Source: Corynespora cassiicola
Taxonomy: Eukaryota > Ascomycota > Dothideomycetes > Pleosporales > Corynesporascaceae
Assembly (NCBI GenBank): GCA_022059125.1
Contig: JAEUWY010000006.1
Location: 1,178,001-1,242,000 of the forward strand
DNA length: 64,000 nucleotides
Direction: 5' to 3'
The position numbers were made by a program, and so were the translations under genes. Of the stretch, positions 10,658 through 22,098 are shown piece after piece (the stretch's first letter is position 1; each line of letters begins with the position of its first letter). The notes beneath the pieces are model-generated. The model saw only the letters and a list, made by a program, of their open reading frames with translations. It searched no databases and was not told the DNA's origin.

Positions 10658-11635
10658 TGCTGATACAGAAGACTTTTGGGGAGGGTAAGAGGCAAAAGGA
10701 AGATGTAATGGATAACAGATGCACCGAAGCGCGTGGGTGCCGCGGAAGAGACAGCAGGCGCGGGAGTCTGAGTGGCGGCGGCGGGGATGCGATAGTCTTG
10801 TGTGTTGTGGCTCGGTAGTGGGACTCAGCCGCGTTTGCTGTGTGCGTCTGTTGATATGTGGCGGCGGGATGAAAGTGCTCGACTGTGGTCGAGGCCGTGA
10901 AGGCGGTGAAGGCGGTGAAGGAGGGCCCTTCACAACGGACCCGAATCCTCCCAGTGACCCAGCCGGTCAAGTGGTTGGGCGCATAAACGTCCGCCAGTGG
11001 TAAGGATGTGGGGTGCTGGTGGTGTTGGCAGAGGGCCCCGAGGGCGACTGTTTGGACGGAAGGTGCGATCAGAGACGTGCCAGCGAAGGAAGGTGCAGCC
11101 CAGTGACGAGTAGCCACCCCAATCTCGAGTGCCTGTGCAATCAGGAAGGAGGTGCTGCAATTAGCTGGTCCGGCCGTGGGCGCTGCAGTGGATGGAGATG
11201 GACTCTATGGCTGCGCCTGCCAAAGCGGGCGTTTGTTGCGGTCCCAATCTAGACGCATCGTGCAGCGTCGTTGCCGGGGCAAACTCGACAAAACACCCCA
11301 CAGTCCCGTTTAGGTGAAATCGAAGGCATTGGAAGCTTCTGGATCTATTGCGCCTGAGGTTCTGCAGGGCTGTTGGCTTCTAGTCCATGTCGGCCCCTTG
11401 CGTAGCCTCTCATGCCATCCTATACATCTCTTTCTTTCTCTACACACTGGGTGCCGGGCCATCGACAAGCCTGGCCAGGGACATGCCCACTCTAAATTCC
11501 ATACCACTGGCTAGGACACATGCAGCTCTTCTAATGGCCCATTCCCACATTCGTGGCCAAGACTGACAGTAAGGTATCCTGCTGTGGTTTGGACGGAATG
11601 CTTGGCGCCATGTCTCACGAGTTGCACTCTGGCCG

Positions 11636-11677
11636 GCGTCCAGCGTCCAGCGTCCAGCGTCCAGCGTCCAGCATCCA
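11636..11677. repeat. Minisatellite, heptamer GCGTCCA x6
   Basis: Five exact copies of GCGTCCA in tandem, then a sixth with one substitution (GCATCCA). The unit is not a multiple of three and lies in non-coding sequence upstream of the kinase gene. Confidence 0.9.
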
Positions 11678-12717
11678 GCACAAGGCCCGCAGATCCGTCC
11701 CTTAAGTACCAATGCCGGGTCCCAAACCTTGTGGTGATGCGCCAATTCACCGGCTCTGGCGCAATCGTCCTCGATCCAAGCGAAACATTATCGATGCACT
11801 GCGGCTCTGCAGGATCGAACAGCAAGTACATGCATGGATGCTAGCGGGACCTGAGTAGCACAACAGGGTGGCGACGAGATATGCAACCCAACTCTGTGGG
11901 AAGGGGGAATAACAAAGGCAGGAGAAGGAAACACACTCTATCAATTCGATGGAAAAGGACGGGAGGCGAAAAAGAGTCGAGTCAAGACGGGGGGCGTGGG
12001 GAAGATATGGCAGCCAGTACATGGCCGATCGATGGGACGGCACGTCGAATTAACCTTTGAGGGATATGCATTGGCGGCAACCTGATCGCTTTTGTCCGGC
12101 CGGAGGGTGTGTGGAAGGGGCGGGGAGGGAGGGGAGGTGGCATGGGACGAAAACGTCGCGTTCCCGGCCTTGGAAGCTTTGGTACCGACCAGGGTAACAT
12201 GGGCCAAGTCACGTTCTCGATCTGCACAAAGCCGCTCGTCCCAGATAACCTTAACGCATCGTCCCCTCCTTCAGGAACGCGCTGCAGGTCGGCTCCACAC
12301 CACCACCGCCCATGTCGCCCGCTCGGCGCGGCCTGGGTGCACGGGGAAGAAGAAAGCATCAATTGGCACGGCGTGCGAGATGGCAGGAACGTCGATTCAT
12401 AGCTTGATATTTCCCCTAGTCGTTTCACTTTTTTTTGCCCCCCGTCCGTCTCCCGGTCTCGACCCTAATGCCGTACAGATTGCGCCGAGGGATGTTTGCC
12501 AGAAAGAAAGCAGAACCCAGCCCATTTGCACCGAAAAAGGCCCCCAATCTCAGACTTTAGTCCCTACTAAGTCGAGATAATTTCCCAAGATGAACCGAAA
12601 AACCTGGAAGAAAAAAAAGACCTGAAACCCCGCGGCTCTCCTGACACGCGAATGCATGAAAACAGTTCCCTAGATGGCAAATGTAAGAAAAAGCAAGAGA
12701 TGAGGATGAAGAGAGAC

Positions 12718-12757
12718 GAAGAATAAGAAGAATAAGAAGAAGAAGAAGAAGAAAAAG
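12718..12757. repeat. GAA/AAG-rich microsatellite tract
   Basis: Imperfect run of AAGAAT and AAG units. On the minus strand it reads as a pyrimidine (TTC) tract about 300 bases downstream of the C2H2 factor stop codon, so it may be in its 3' untranslated region. Confidence 0.75.
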
Positions 12758-13052
12758 TAACCACGGGCTTCCCTCTGCCCCAAATAGATCGGCCAAATAG
12801 GTATCCGCTCGCACAAAAGTAATATAAAATGACGCACACCTGTACCGGCGACTCCAGCCAAGAAATACCCGGTTTCCCGTGGTGTAGAAATTCAAACAAT
12901 AGGGCATGAAAACAAACGTCTTGAACAGCGAAAGTATGTGGTTCCGTTTGAACGCATCCTGGACCGCAAGGAGCGCGCGAAAGGGTATTTAATACAGGAC
13001 GAAGCGAAATGAAGACGGGAGACTCCACATTAAACGGTACAAGCAACGAGGC

Positions 13053-14620
13053 CTATGCATGGCTTGCAATGACGGCTTTCGTGTCGATCGAGTCGGCCTT
13101 GTGGTCGGGGGAGTGGCTTTCCCGCTTGACGTCTTCCCCCGAGTTGGAGACTTTGCCGCAGCCCTTGACGAGGATGTGACGCTGTTGTGAGAGTCAGTTT
13201 GTGTTCCAGACCATGGTCGAGGAAGATTAGACGGACCTTGAGCGCATCCTTGCGCGAGAAGCTCTTGTCACAGTGTGTGCAAGGGAAAGGCTTGACAGCC
13301 AAATGAATTCTCTTGTGCCTCTTCAAGTCGTGGTTGCGGTTGAAACTCTGTGGGCATTGGTCGCACTTGAATGGACGATCGTTGGCCGCTGGCTGCTGGT
13401 GAGCATGCTGCCCCAGGAAGTGAGGAATGGCTGCCGCATGTCCGCTGTTGAATCCCTGCATCATCCCGGGATGACCCACCAAAGCCAACTGCCCGCTTGG
13501 GTTGTTGACATTGGAAAAAACCGGGGCCGGGCCGGGAAGGTAGCCGGCGTAGGGCCGCTGATATGGATGGGGCGACTGGGCCTGGTTGGAGGGTATCGAG
13601 GGTATGGAGCCTTGCGACACGGCTGGAGACATTCTTGGCATGGACCCTCCAGCGCTGATGGGGCTCTGTTGGGTCGGAGATGGCCCAGTAGAGTAGGGGA
13701 AAGATGATTGCTGGGGCGTGGTGGAAGGCTGATAGCTGTTGTAGGTCGGGGTCGGCGGTGGCCGGAATGGCTCCTGGGCATGTGCGGGCGACTGCTGCGG
13801 CGCCGAGCTGGAGGCGGGGGCTTGTGTGCTCATCATATGATGAGGCTGCTGCTGTTGCGCAGACATTGTCGGCATGTTGGAGGAGGCAGAAGATGGCGGA
13901 AATGGCGGCAACTGTTGGTTCATCTCGTACGGTGGCGGATTCAGGGCTTTGGGCGGAGTAAGTGAGCTTTGGTTCCCGAGCTGACGAGGGTTCTGCAGTG
14001 AAGAATACGTACCTCCTCGGCCCTGGTTGTACTGGTTCTGGTGTTGGTGCTGCTGTTGCTGCTGCGCCGTTGGGTAGCCATAGTGGTGCTGGCCCTGGGC
14101 AGGCGGCGAATAGATGTAATTGCCGTTGGCATAAGGCATGGTTGTCGAATGTGCGCTGCTCGTCGACACTCCCGACGAGGGACTTATCACATCGCCTGGA
14201 ATGTTATTCGGCGGAGTCAAGAGGTTCCCGACGCTAGCAATGGTGGTCGGGGCTTGTGACGACTGTGAAGCATTGACGGTGTTGAAGGAGGAGTACTTGT
14301 GCATCGGTGGAGGCGGCAGCTCAAAGTTGCCCAACTGGGCGGCGTGAGGCCTCCGAGTTGCAAAGCTGGGAGGTGCACCCATTGGGTCAGACCCAGGATG
14401 CATCGAAGCCGGGTGAGCCACTGCAGCAGCCACGTTGACGGTTGTGTTTCGGCTAGGCCCTGATGACCTACCGGCTTGTGAGGAAGGGGGAGTTGGGATG
14501 GACTGCAGCTGTGACGCTGCAAAAGGCGGAGTGGAGAATTGCGTGGCCTGCCAATAGAGTCCACGTGAGGGCTGGGAGGGATCCAGGGAGGGCAACAGAC
14601 GGCTCGTAGCCCCGAAGGCG
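13053..14620 (-). CDS. C2H2 zinc-finger transcription factor, FlbC/Ace2-Swi5-like; 5' end unresolved
   Basis: Exons 14620(?)-13237 and 13181-13053 are joined across an intron at 13182-13236. The long N-terminal part is Gln/Pro/Ser/Asn-rich (activation-domain-like, with a QQQQQ run). Near the C-terminus are two zinc fingers: FKCDQCPQSFNRNHDLKRH, and FPCTHCDKSFSRKDALK joined by splicing to RHILVKGC. The intron splits the second finger, which ends H-x5-C rather than H-x-H. The NRNHDLKRHKRIH and SRKDALK sequences resemble the last fingers of Swi5/Ace2 and, from memory, the conidiation regulator FlbC, so nuclear DNA binding is expected. The only in-frame ATG is at 14403 (431 aa), but the frame stays open and protein-like to 14640. 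A good acceptor (TTTCACATAG) at 14621-14622 suggests the true start is in an upstream exon. Confidence 0.8.
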
Positions 14621-14640
14621 CTATGTGAAAGGTAGGAGCT

Positions 14641-15240
14641 CTAGTTGAGGGGGACAAGGTGCTGATGATATGCAGGCCACTGGATGGGTGAGGGATCTTG
14701 TAAAATGCCTCCTGCGTACACAAAGACCGAACTTGTCTGGATATTCTACGACCGTGTTCCCGACCTAGTCGATCGCCGGCGCAAGAAAGCAAATGGCGAG
14801 TCCGAGGAGCAACAGGATCGATGGAGGGGGGGTGGGCGGTCCTGGGGATGGTACCTGCGCAGGCTACAGTGGGCAGTGACACCGGTGGATGCACGCCTCT
14901 CCGGAAATCTTCTAGAAAGTCTCAGGCTCTACGCAACATCAGTGGTGCTCTCGGAGCGCAGGCCGAAGAGAAAGGGCGTACAGAGCAGCAAAAGCAGATG
15001 GTGGTGGGACGATGGTCACTTCCAACACCGGCAGCGTTCGGTAGGGCCCGAAGTCCTGGTTGCGCAGATGTGGTGCCACTGAAGTGGTAACACAGAGGCT
15101 GTGAGAAGAATGGTTTTGGGGCAAGAGGTCTGACGGTCTTGCTATCGGGGGAGTGCTGGTAGTCGTTGTCGGACGGTCACGGCACTGGCCCGGAATGGTT
15201 AATGGTTGGCTCTGTTGGCAGGCTTCCCAAGGGACTGGGA
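14641..15240. promoter_or_regulatory. Probable 5' leader/intron and promoter of the C2H2 factor
   Basis: Between 14640 and 14936 the minus strand has no ATG, and the next few ATGs are followed quickly by stops, so the initiating exon of the transcription factor could not be placed. A pyrimidine tract with CTCAACTAG precedes the acceptor at 14621-14622. No other gene was seen. Confidence 0.4.
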
Positions 15241-15283
15241 GCGGCGTCGACTTCCGCGTCGGGAAGCAGGCACAGGGTGCAGA

Positions 15284-15321
15284 GTAGGCGTAGGCGGAGG
15301 CGTAGGCGGAGGCGGAGGCGG
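15284..15321. repeat. Hexamer repeat TAGGCG/GAGGCG
   Basis: About six tandem hexamers alternating TAGGCG and GAGGCG, within the GC-rich block upstream of the C2H2 factor. Confidence 0.8.
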
Positions 15322-16400
15322 CGACGTGGACCACGGCAGAGGCGCTGCGAGATCTGGTGTTGCACGTTGGGCGATGGAGTGAGTCTTTAGGCGGTGGTAG
15401 CGGTGGTGGTGACGGTGGAGCTGGTGAGGCGCGGCGGGCAGCGGCGATCCCTCGTTGCTAAGCTCAGTTCCTGGGCGCCCTACGGAGCGATGGCGGGCGA
15501 GGGCTGGAGTGTGCTGGGCCAAAGGCTTTGTCGCCGTGAGCGAGTGGAGAGTGGTGGCCCTCACGTATATGTACGGACGGGCTAAGGGCGTCAGGGTTGG
15601 GGGGTTCGCGTGGCTGTCTGGCGGGCTAGGGGGGCTTCAAGGGCATCCAGGGCCTCAACCAGGCGATAGGGTTCGTCCGAGCGTTTTGGGGATCTGGATC
15701 GGGATGGGAGATGAGGAATGGCACGAGAGCAGGGCCTCAGGTGAGCGGGCGGAAGCGCTACAGCGAGGCACTTGGTCGCAAGCGGGCAAAGCAGACGAGG
15801 CACGGCAGAAGCAACGCGATGAATGAATAATAAACCACACCGTTCAGGTGCGGTTTAGCACCTCTCAAGCAGGCATGGGCAGACAACAATGCGCTTCCGG
15901 GATCAGAGCACCTACCACCGCCAGACCCTGTCGGCTGGCCCTCTGGTCGGAGTCGCTGGCGTGGTGGGCGTGCGGGACGGGCTTGGACCAGCGCAGTGGA
16001 GGAGCTGTCGCTTGCGCCGGGCCGACCAGGTCAAAGAGGCCTTCATTATTCGAGCTGGGATGGGCTTGGACGGGTTGGGGGTGGGCTGGGATGGCGCTGA
16101 TGGGCCGGCCTCACGTCGCCGGGGCTCCTTTGATGTCTTGCATCGAGTGACGAGGGCGCGTGAGCCCACGACGGCAGCGCAGCGAATGTGGGCGCGGCCG
16201 TGGTATGCGGCTCCTCCTCCTGACCCAAAGTTGCGGCGCGACGAGAGAAAGGACGGGGGCAGGCCAGACGCCAGGACGCCAGGAAGCCAGGAAGCCAGGA
16301 GACAAGAGACGTCGTCCCCACGGCCGTGCGTTTTTGTTTTTCCAAGTACCAAGGGTGAGGAGCCAGAGACAGCCATGATGCGTCGGGACTGGCGCCAACG

Positions 16401-16443
16401 CGCCCATGCGCCCATGCGCCCATGCAGCCCATGCAGCCCATGC
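16401..16443. repeat. Short tandem repeat CGCCCATG x3 then CAGCCCATG x2
   Basis: Three perfect octamers followed by two related nonamers. A looser CCAGGA(C/A)G-type array lies just upstream at about 16262-16301. Confidence 0.85.
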
Positions 16444-18102
16444 ACCAAGGCCTGCAGCCTGCGGCCCTGCACGGGCGGACTGAGGTCTGGCCACACGCGG
16501 GTCGCCGTGCCAGCGCCTGCCCAGGTGCGAGACAAAGTGCACCGCACAAAGACCACCTGGGGGCGCCCTCTCTCTCACGCCCCTCGCTCCGCCCGCTGCC
16601 TATCCCGCGCGCCCTGGATTGCAGATCTGCTGTGCGTGCCGTCGCGCCCCCCCATACGAGACGAGACGAGACGAGGCCAGGCGTTGGTGGCCAGCGCCAG
16701 CGCCAGCAGGAGGGACAGCAGCAGCACCACCACCACGAGGGCCGTCGCCCGCACCTCTGAGCACGCCCGCGCTGCCGCTACCGCTGCCGCCGCCTCTTCG
16801 CTGTACGGTACCAGCGTCAGGCGTCAACTCCGCGCTCGACGGCGCCTGAGGGCAGCTGGGGGTCTGGGTTCCAACATCCCTGCGGGCCAGTGCGTCGGCG
16901 ACCAATACAGCCTTGACCGTGCTTCTGGCTCGCTCTTCTCGCTCGACGCTGACGACAAGACGACGACAAGGCTCGCAGGCCTGATGGCGCTAGCCGAGAG
17001 AGCGAGGCAGTCCGGCAGGGGGGAGGGGCCTCGAGTGGCTGCCCATGATTGCTTGATTCACCATGCGCCCGAGCGGGAGGGGCTGCTGGGCTGGAGGGGG
17101 GGAGCTTCTTTGTCTTTGTGCTGTCGTGATACGACGGCTTGCCAGGTCCGGGTTTCTGGTTGATTGAGGGCGCCGCAAAATGGGCAATCTATCGACTCGT
17201 CGGGCGCGCTGGAGCGGGAGCTGGTTTCTGGCCCCAAAAGAGCAGAGCAGACACGGATGTCTGGGGAGGGCGGTGGCTAAAAATAGGCCACTATATTGCC
17301 TGCGGCACGTGTCGGCCCCGGGAGGGAATGGTGCAATAAGCAGGCACGCCGGCCATCTGCCCTCAATCTCTCTGCTCTGGATCCCTCGGCCGCGCACAAT
17401 TGGCAGATCTCCACGTGGAAGTGCACCGCTGCATCGCTGCATCGCTGCAGCCGGCCATTTGTGCGCCTGGGAGAGACCGGGGGGAGGGGAGGGACGACGA
17501 AAGCTGCTGCTGCTGTCCGCGGTGGTGCCCGCCGCGGGCGCCCGCCCGCCACGGCTGGGACCACGGCTCTGACGCTCTGCTGACTGAGCGGCCGGCGGGC
17601 AGCAGCAGGAACAGTAGGAGCAACAGCAGCACGAGGCGCCCGTTGGCCTCGGATGACAGCTGGCGTCCCCGGGTGGCCGCTGTTGGGCGTGGTGGTGGGA
17701 GGCCGTGGACGTGGGAGTGGGAGTGGGCTTGGGCGTGGGCGGCCACCACCAGGACTCCAGGACAGCAGTGGGCCAGGGCGGGTTAGCAGCAGCACCAGAA
17801 GCGCAACTTGTGCATGGACGAATAATTACCGGCTGCCCGGTTTGGCGCAGCAGAGGGCACTGCGAGACGGTGGTGCCCTCTCCGCCGTCGATCCAGCCCT
17901 CGATTCGTCTCCAGGCTTGGCCGGCCCATGTCCAAGAGCATCCCACAAGCCTGGAGCGCGCGCCTTGCTGGTTCGGGCGCGGTGCAGGGCCAAGCAGCTG
18001 TAGAGATCTTAGCCGCAACCGACGCCGGGCTCTCGAGGCGCCCCCGGCACGCGCGTGCTTTTTGGCTTGTGGGCGTGCTGCCTCCCGGAACGGCGTGTAG
18101 GC

Positions 18103-18147
18103 TGGCGTCTGGCGTCTGGCGTCTCCTGGGCGTCTGGCGCCTGGCGG
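18103..18147. repeat. Heptamer repeat TGGCGTC with degenerate continuation
   Basis: Three near-perfect TGGCGTC units followed by diverged GGGCGTC, TGGCGCC and TGGCGGC units. Confidence 0.8.
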
Positions 18148-18730
18148 CGTCCGGCAGAGGCAGCCCACGGGGAGTTTGGACGACGACGACGACGTCGCCG
18201 GCAAACGTCCAGCCGGGCGCACCGCAGGCCTTGCCCGCAGCACCGCAGCACCACGCACCACGCTCCGCGCTCCACGCTCCACACACCACCGGCTACGCAT
18301 CACGCACCCGCCGTCGCGCAAGACGGGCGGCCAGGACGCTGCGTCGTGTAATGTGCGCGACTAGGGCTGCATCCTGGGGCGGCGCGCCCAATGGGCAGGC
18401 CGCATAGCCGACAGTTTGGCGAGCCGTCACAGACTGCTGCTGAGGGGACCTGTGACGGCCGCGCAGCCAGCCAGCAGCCAGCAGCAGCCGTCGACCAGCC
18501 CGCCGGCCGTGGTCTGGTCTGCGTCGACGTGCGTCAGTCGCCTCGGGGCCGTCGCGGAGGCCATCCACGGCGCCCGTCGAGCTGCTGATCCAGCGGCTGG
18601 GTTGCGGGCTGCCATGGCGTCGCTGGTCGCTGGCGGGCTGCTGGCGGTCGAGGGCCATCCCTGCGGAGCTGAGCGAGCAACCCCTCAGCCGGATTCTCCC
18701 ACTAGCCCACCTCCCTTCGCCTCTAGCCGC

Positions 18731-18765
18731 GCCTACAGCCTACAGCCTACAGCCTACAGCCTCCA
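18731..18765. repeat. Heptamer repeat GCCTACA x4
   Basis: Four exact copies of GCCTACA at 18731-18758, then a fifth degenerate GCCTCCA. A further TCCTGCG pair lies near 18825-18838. Confidence 0.9.
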
Positions 18766-21700
18766 GAGCCTGTGCCGACTCCGTACGTACGTACCCTGTG
18801 CCCTCTCCCTCTCCCGCGCCTCAGTCCTGCGTCCTGCGTCTGCGTCCTGCCTTGCAATCCTCCTGCCTGCCTGACGTCGCTACCGTACCCCGCTGCGCTG
18901 CCTACCACGGCCCAGTCGCCCCCTCCACCGCGTCCACCACCATGATCCCTCCGCACATCAGACCTCCACCTGTCATGTGTCGCCGTACCACCTCGCCCGC
19001 CTCCATCACGCCCATCGCGCCCTCGCAGACTTGCCAGATCTCGACAGCGCCATTCCGCCCGCCCTCGTTCGGCATGACCGCGCCCCCGTGCCATTCGCCA
19101 GCCCGCCCCTGTCACACACGGCCGGCTGCACAACTTAATTTTGACACGGATCGCTTTGGTGTTTTGGACGCCCACCAAGCCTTTCCCCATCCACCGCCCC
19201 TGTCCGCGCCGCTCTGGATCGGGGCTCCTGGATCCTCGAGCCGACCAAGCCCGACCCGTGATGTTGGGACTCGTGATGCAGGACAGGCCAGAGGGGACAC
19301 TGAGCCCTTCCCTCCCCCCTCTTCCCCCCGTCCTCGGCGCCGCGGGCGGCGGCGGCCACGTTTTGAGCCTCCATCACCCAGTGCCCTGGAAGCTCCGCAG
19401 CCAGCAAAATGGCCCCGCGATGCTGGCGCTGGCTGCCCGCCCGCATGGCCCGCCAGCAGCCAGCAGCCAGAAGCATCGTCATCGTCGACTGCTGCTGCTT
19501 CCTGGCTTCCATGGGCCCCCCCTCCCCAGCCCAAGCCCAAGCCCAGGCCGTTGTTCGCGCTGATCGCAGCCATATGTCTGCCATCTCCCCGAGGGGAAGC
19601 TTGTTCGCATCCCCGGAGCCCGCGGTGCGACGCGTCCCCTCCCCTCGCCCCTCGACCGCCAGTCGCCGCCCTCTGCCTGGCTGCACTACGAGTAAGTTGC
19701 TGTAAGTGAAATGACTACCTGCCCACCCCACGGCCCTTGAGCATGCAACTTTTATCTCGGAACTCATCTCTCCTGTGTGATGCAGCCCGCATTTGGCATC
19801 TTCTGCGGCCTGCCCATCGAATCAATAGTCGTCAGCAATTTTAGGTTGCCTAGGGCCTGCCTCGCCAAACCCTGCCGTGTGTGCTACATCCCGGTCGGCT
19901 CGCGTCAAGGCCTCGCTGGCCTACCACTCCCAGCCCTCCCTCCGCTGCAGCGCTCTTCCAGCCGGTGCTCGAGGAGCTTTTTCCCCAGACGCTTAAGGCG
20001 TCGCCGATTTTCCCTCATTGGCCCGCTCCCGTCGTTTTCGTGCCAGCTCCCAGCAGCCAGCCGCGCCCTCCACTCCGCACCGAATGTGCCTCGCCAACAT
20101 GGTCCGGTCCCGGCTCCTCTCTCTCTCGAGTGACAGTCTCATCGCAGGACCTCGATCCTATGCTTTCGGAACGCTGCCGCTGCAGAGACTATTGGTGCGG
20201 CCCACCGTCCAATCTCCCGCAGTATTGCCCATTTTCCGTGCGCCAAAACAACGACGGCTTCGGGATGCGAGGACCTTTTGTGACAGCTCACGGCGTACCT
20301 GCATCCGCAAGGTTAAAAAGTGGTCAAACACCAGTCTCTGTGGCAGACGCCAGATTTTCAAACTCCACCGCGAAGATCGCGTTGATCACCGCTCACATCC
20401 TTTCTGGCATGTCGTTCATTGCCCCATAGGGTTCGCCAGTTATCGCGCCCGCTAGGCGTAACGCCATCAAGCCCACCCGGACAACCTGGCCTGGGTCGTG
20501 CAGATCTGAGATGCACACAGGGAATGCCCAGCTTCAACGGCTCCAAGTGGTAGTACCGTACCCATCTACTAACAGACTAACAGACTATTCTGGGGGCGAA
20601 AATTTCTCTTCCCGCCTTCAGCTGCCATAACACAGGCCGTAAGGCTGTCCCAGAGAGCGTCCCAACGCGCCATCCCTCCCCCCCCCCCTTTCCCTTTGCT
20701 GGTGGTCAACGGGAGCGAGCGCGCGCTTCGTGGCCAGTTTGACGGGCTCCGAGAATAAGCTCCATGCCCCTTGGCACCCTCATGGCTCGGCAAGTCCAAT
20801 CCATGTGTGCTTAACCGCTTGCCATGGACATGTTCTGTGTGTGTTGGATGGATGTAGGGCAATTCGACACGATTCGCCACCAAAATGCACCTTGTGCTGG
20901 ATGGTGCGGTCCAGTCTCTGCTGCTCGCGGTAGCACCACTCGTACTCGACCCTACATGTCCGTGACGTAAAACTCCGCCAATGAGAAGGGGCAAGGCTCG
21001 GCCAGTCGCTATGCTCGCTGCTATTCTCGCTCGCTGGAGCTGGTTTTGTTCTGTTCCTTCCTGGGCCTGACTGACCGTGGACGCCGGCCCCATGGCAAGA
21101 GAAGTTGACAGTGACAGCTGGCGGTTGGCTGAATCACAACACCACCCGGAGAATCTCCAAAGATCGATAACGGCCCTACCGGCCACTAATGTTGTTCGTA
21201 GGAATACAGAGGAGCCATGGCCTGCTGACTGCAGCCATGAAGCCGCTCTAGTGCTCGCTAGCATCTTGTGCAACTTCGCATACGGCCTGCAGGATCTCCT
21301 GCCTCTCTCCCCACGGAACCCCGTCATCGACGTCGCCGTCGGTCCAGCAGGCCGCGACTCCTTCCCATCCGACCGTCGATGTGATGGTCTTTTAGACTTT
21401 TGCATTTAATCACAGCACGCGAGCGGACTCGTGTAGGTAGGCTCAGCTGTGGTGCACTAACCAGAGGCCTAGGCATGGGCAGCTGGAATAGGAAGTCAGT
21501 AGCAGTTGGTTAGCCGAACAGGGCTTCATTCGATTCGTGAACATCGCAATAATGGTCGAGTTTCAATGCGACTCGCGTATTAATCACCGAATCAGCGCAC
21601 GCGTCCGCCATTCGCACAGCGTCCCTCGGACCCAGGAACCGGTTTCGTGCTCGGCAGCCCATTGCTTACGGCTGCTTACCATCCACGTGCATCCCTTGAC

Positions 21701-22072
21701 CTGACCAAAACCTTTGAGCCCATACCTCACACGCCCGTATCTGACATAATCGCGCGCCCGGCCACCCTGCCGCCAGTCGATTCTCTTTGCCCTGCTTAGT
21801 ATGGTGCTTTGGCTCCTCGTTTCCCCTTCTTATCTCAGAATCCGGAACACGGACTGCACGTAACACAATGCTCATGTAGCCTAATGCCTGATACATGGAC
21901 CTCGTATCGATTGCCATAGTCCGGCTGCGGGAGGATTTCTAGCACGGGATTTGCATCTTTTTTTTGACTTTGATAAAGGACACGAAAAGCAAAACAAAGG
22001 AAGAAAAAACCTTTCTATTTTTGGCCCACCGACGTCCCGAACGGGGACACTCGGACACAGGCTCCTTCACCC

Positions 22073-22098
22073 ACCCGCACCCGCACCCGCACCCGCAC
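22073..22098. repeat. Hexamer repeat ACCCGC x4
   Basis: Four tandem copies of ACCCGC in otherwise unremarkable non-coding sequence. Confidence 0.85.

Larger units (their letters stand above)
10658..13052. other. Upstream region of the kinase and 3' flank of the C2H2 factor
   Basis: 2.4 kb with no supported gene. It contains pyrimidine-rich promoter sequence next to 10657, a heptamer minisatellite (11636-11677), and a GAA/AAG-rich tract (12718-12757) likely in the 3' untranslated region of the transcription factor gene. Frames on either strand are low-complexity and lack motifs. Confidence 0.5.
15241..20500. other. GC-rich, gene-free block with minisatellites
   Basis: Very GC-rich, CAGC/GCCAG- and CGTC-rich sequence. 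Long frames exist on both strands (for example 15889-17163 plus, 18321-16990 minus, 18798-19709 plus). They overlap one another, are low-complexity and contain no recognisable domain, so I read them as by-products of stop-poor GC-rich DNA. Several short tandem repeats occur here (listed separately). It could be a long promoter, a non-coding transcript locus or expanded repeat-rich spacer. Confidence 0.5.

Noticed and set aside
15889..18321. Long frames on both strands (424 aa plus, 443 aa minus) in the GC-rich block
   Set aside because: They overlap in antisense, are low-complexity Arg/Ala/Pro/Ser, and have no domain, codon pattern or splice structure. They are expected from stop-poor GC-rich repeats.
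18798..19709. 303-codon plus-strand frame
   Set aside because: Proline/serine/arginine-rich translation with no recognisable motif. A minus-strand frame covers much of the same DNA, so it was treated as chance.
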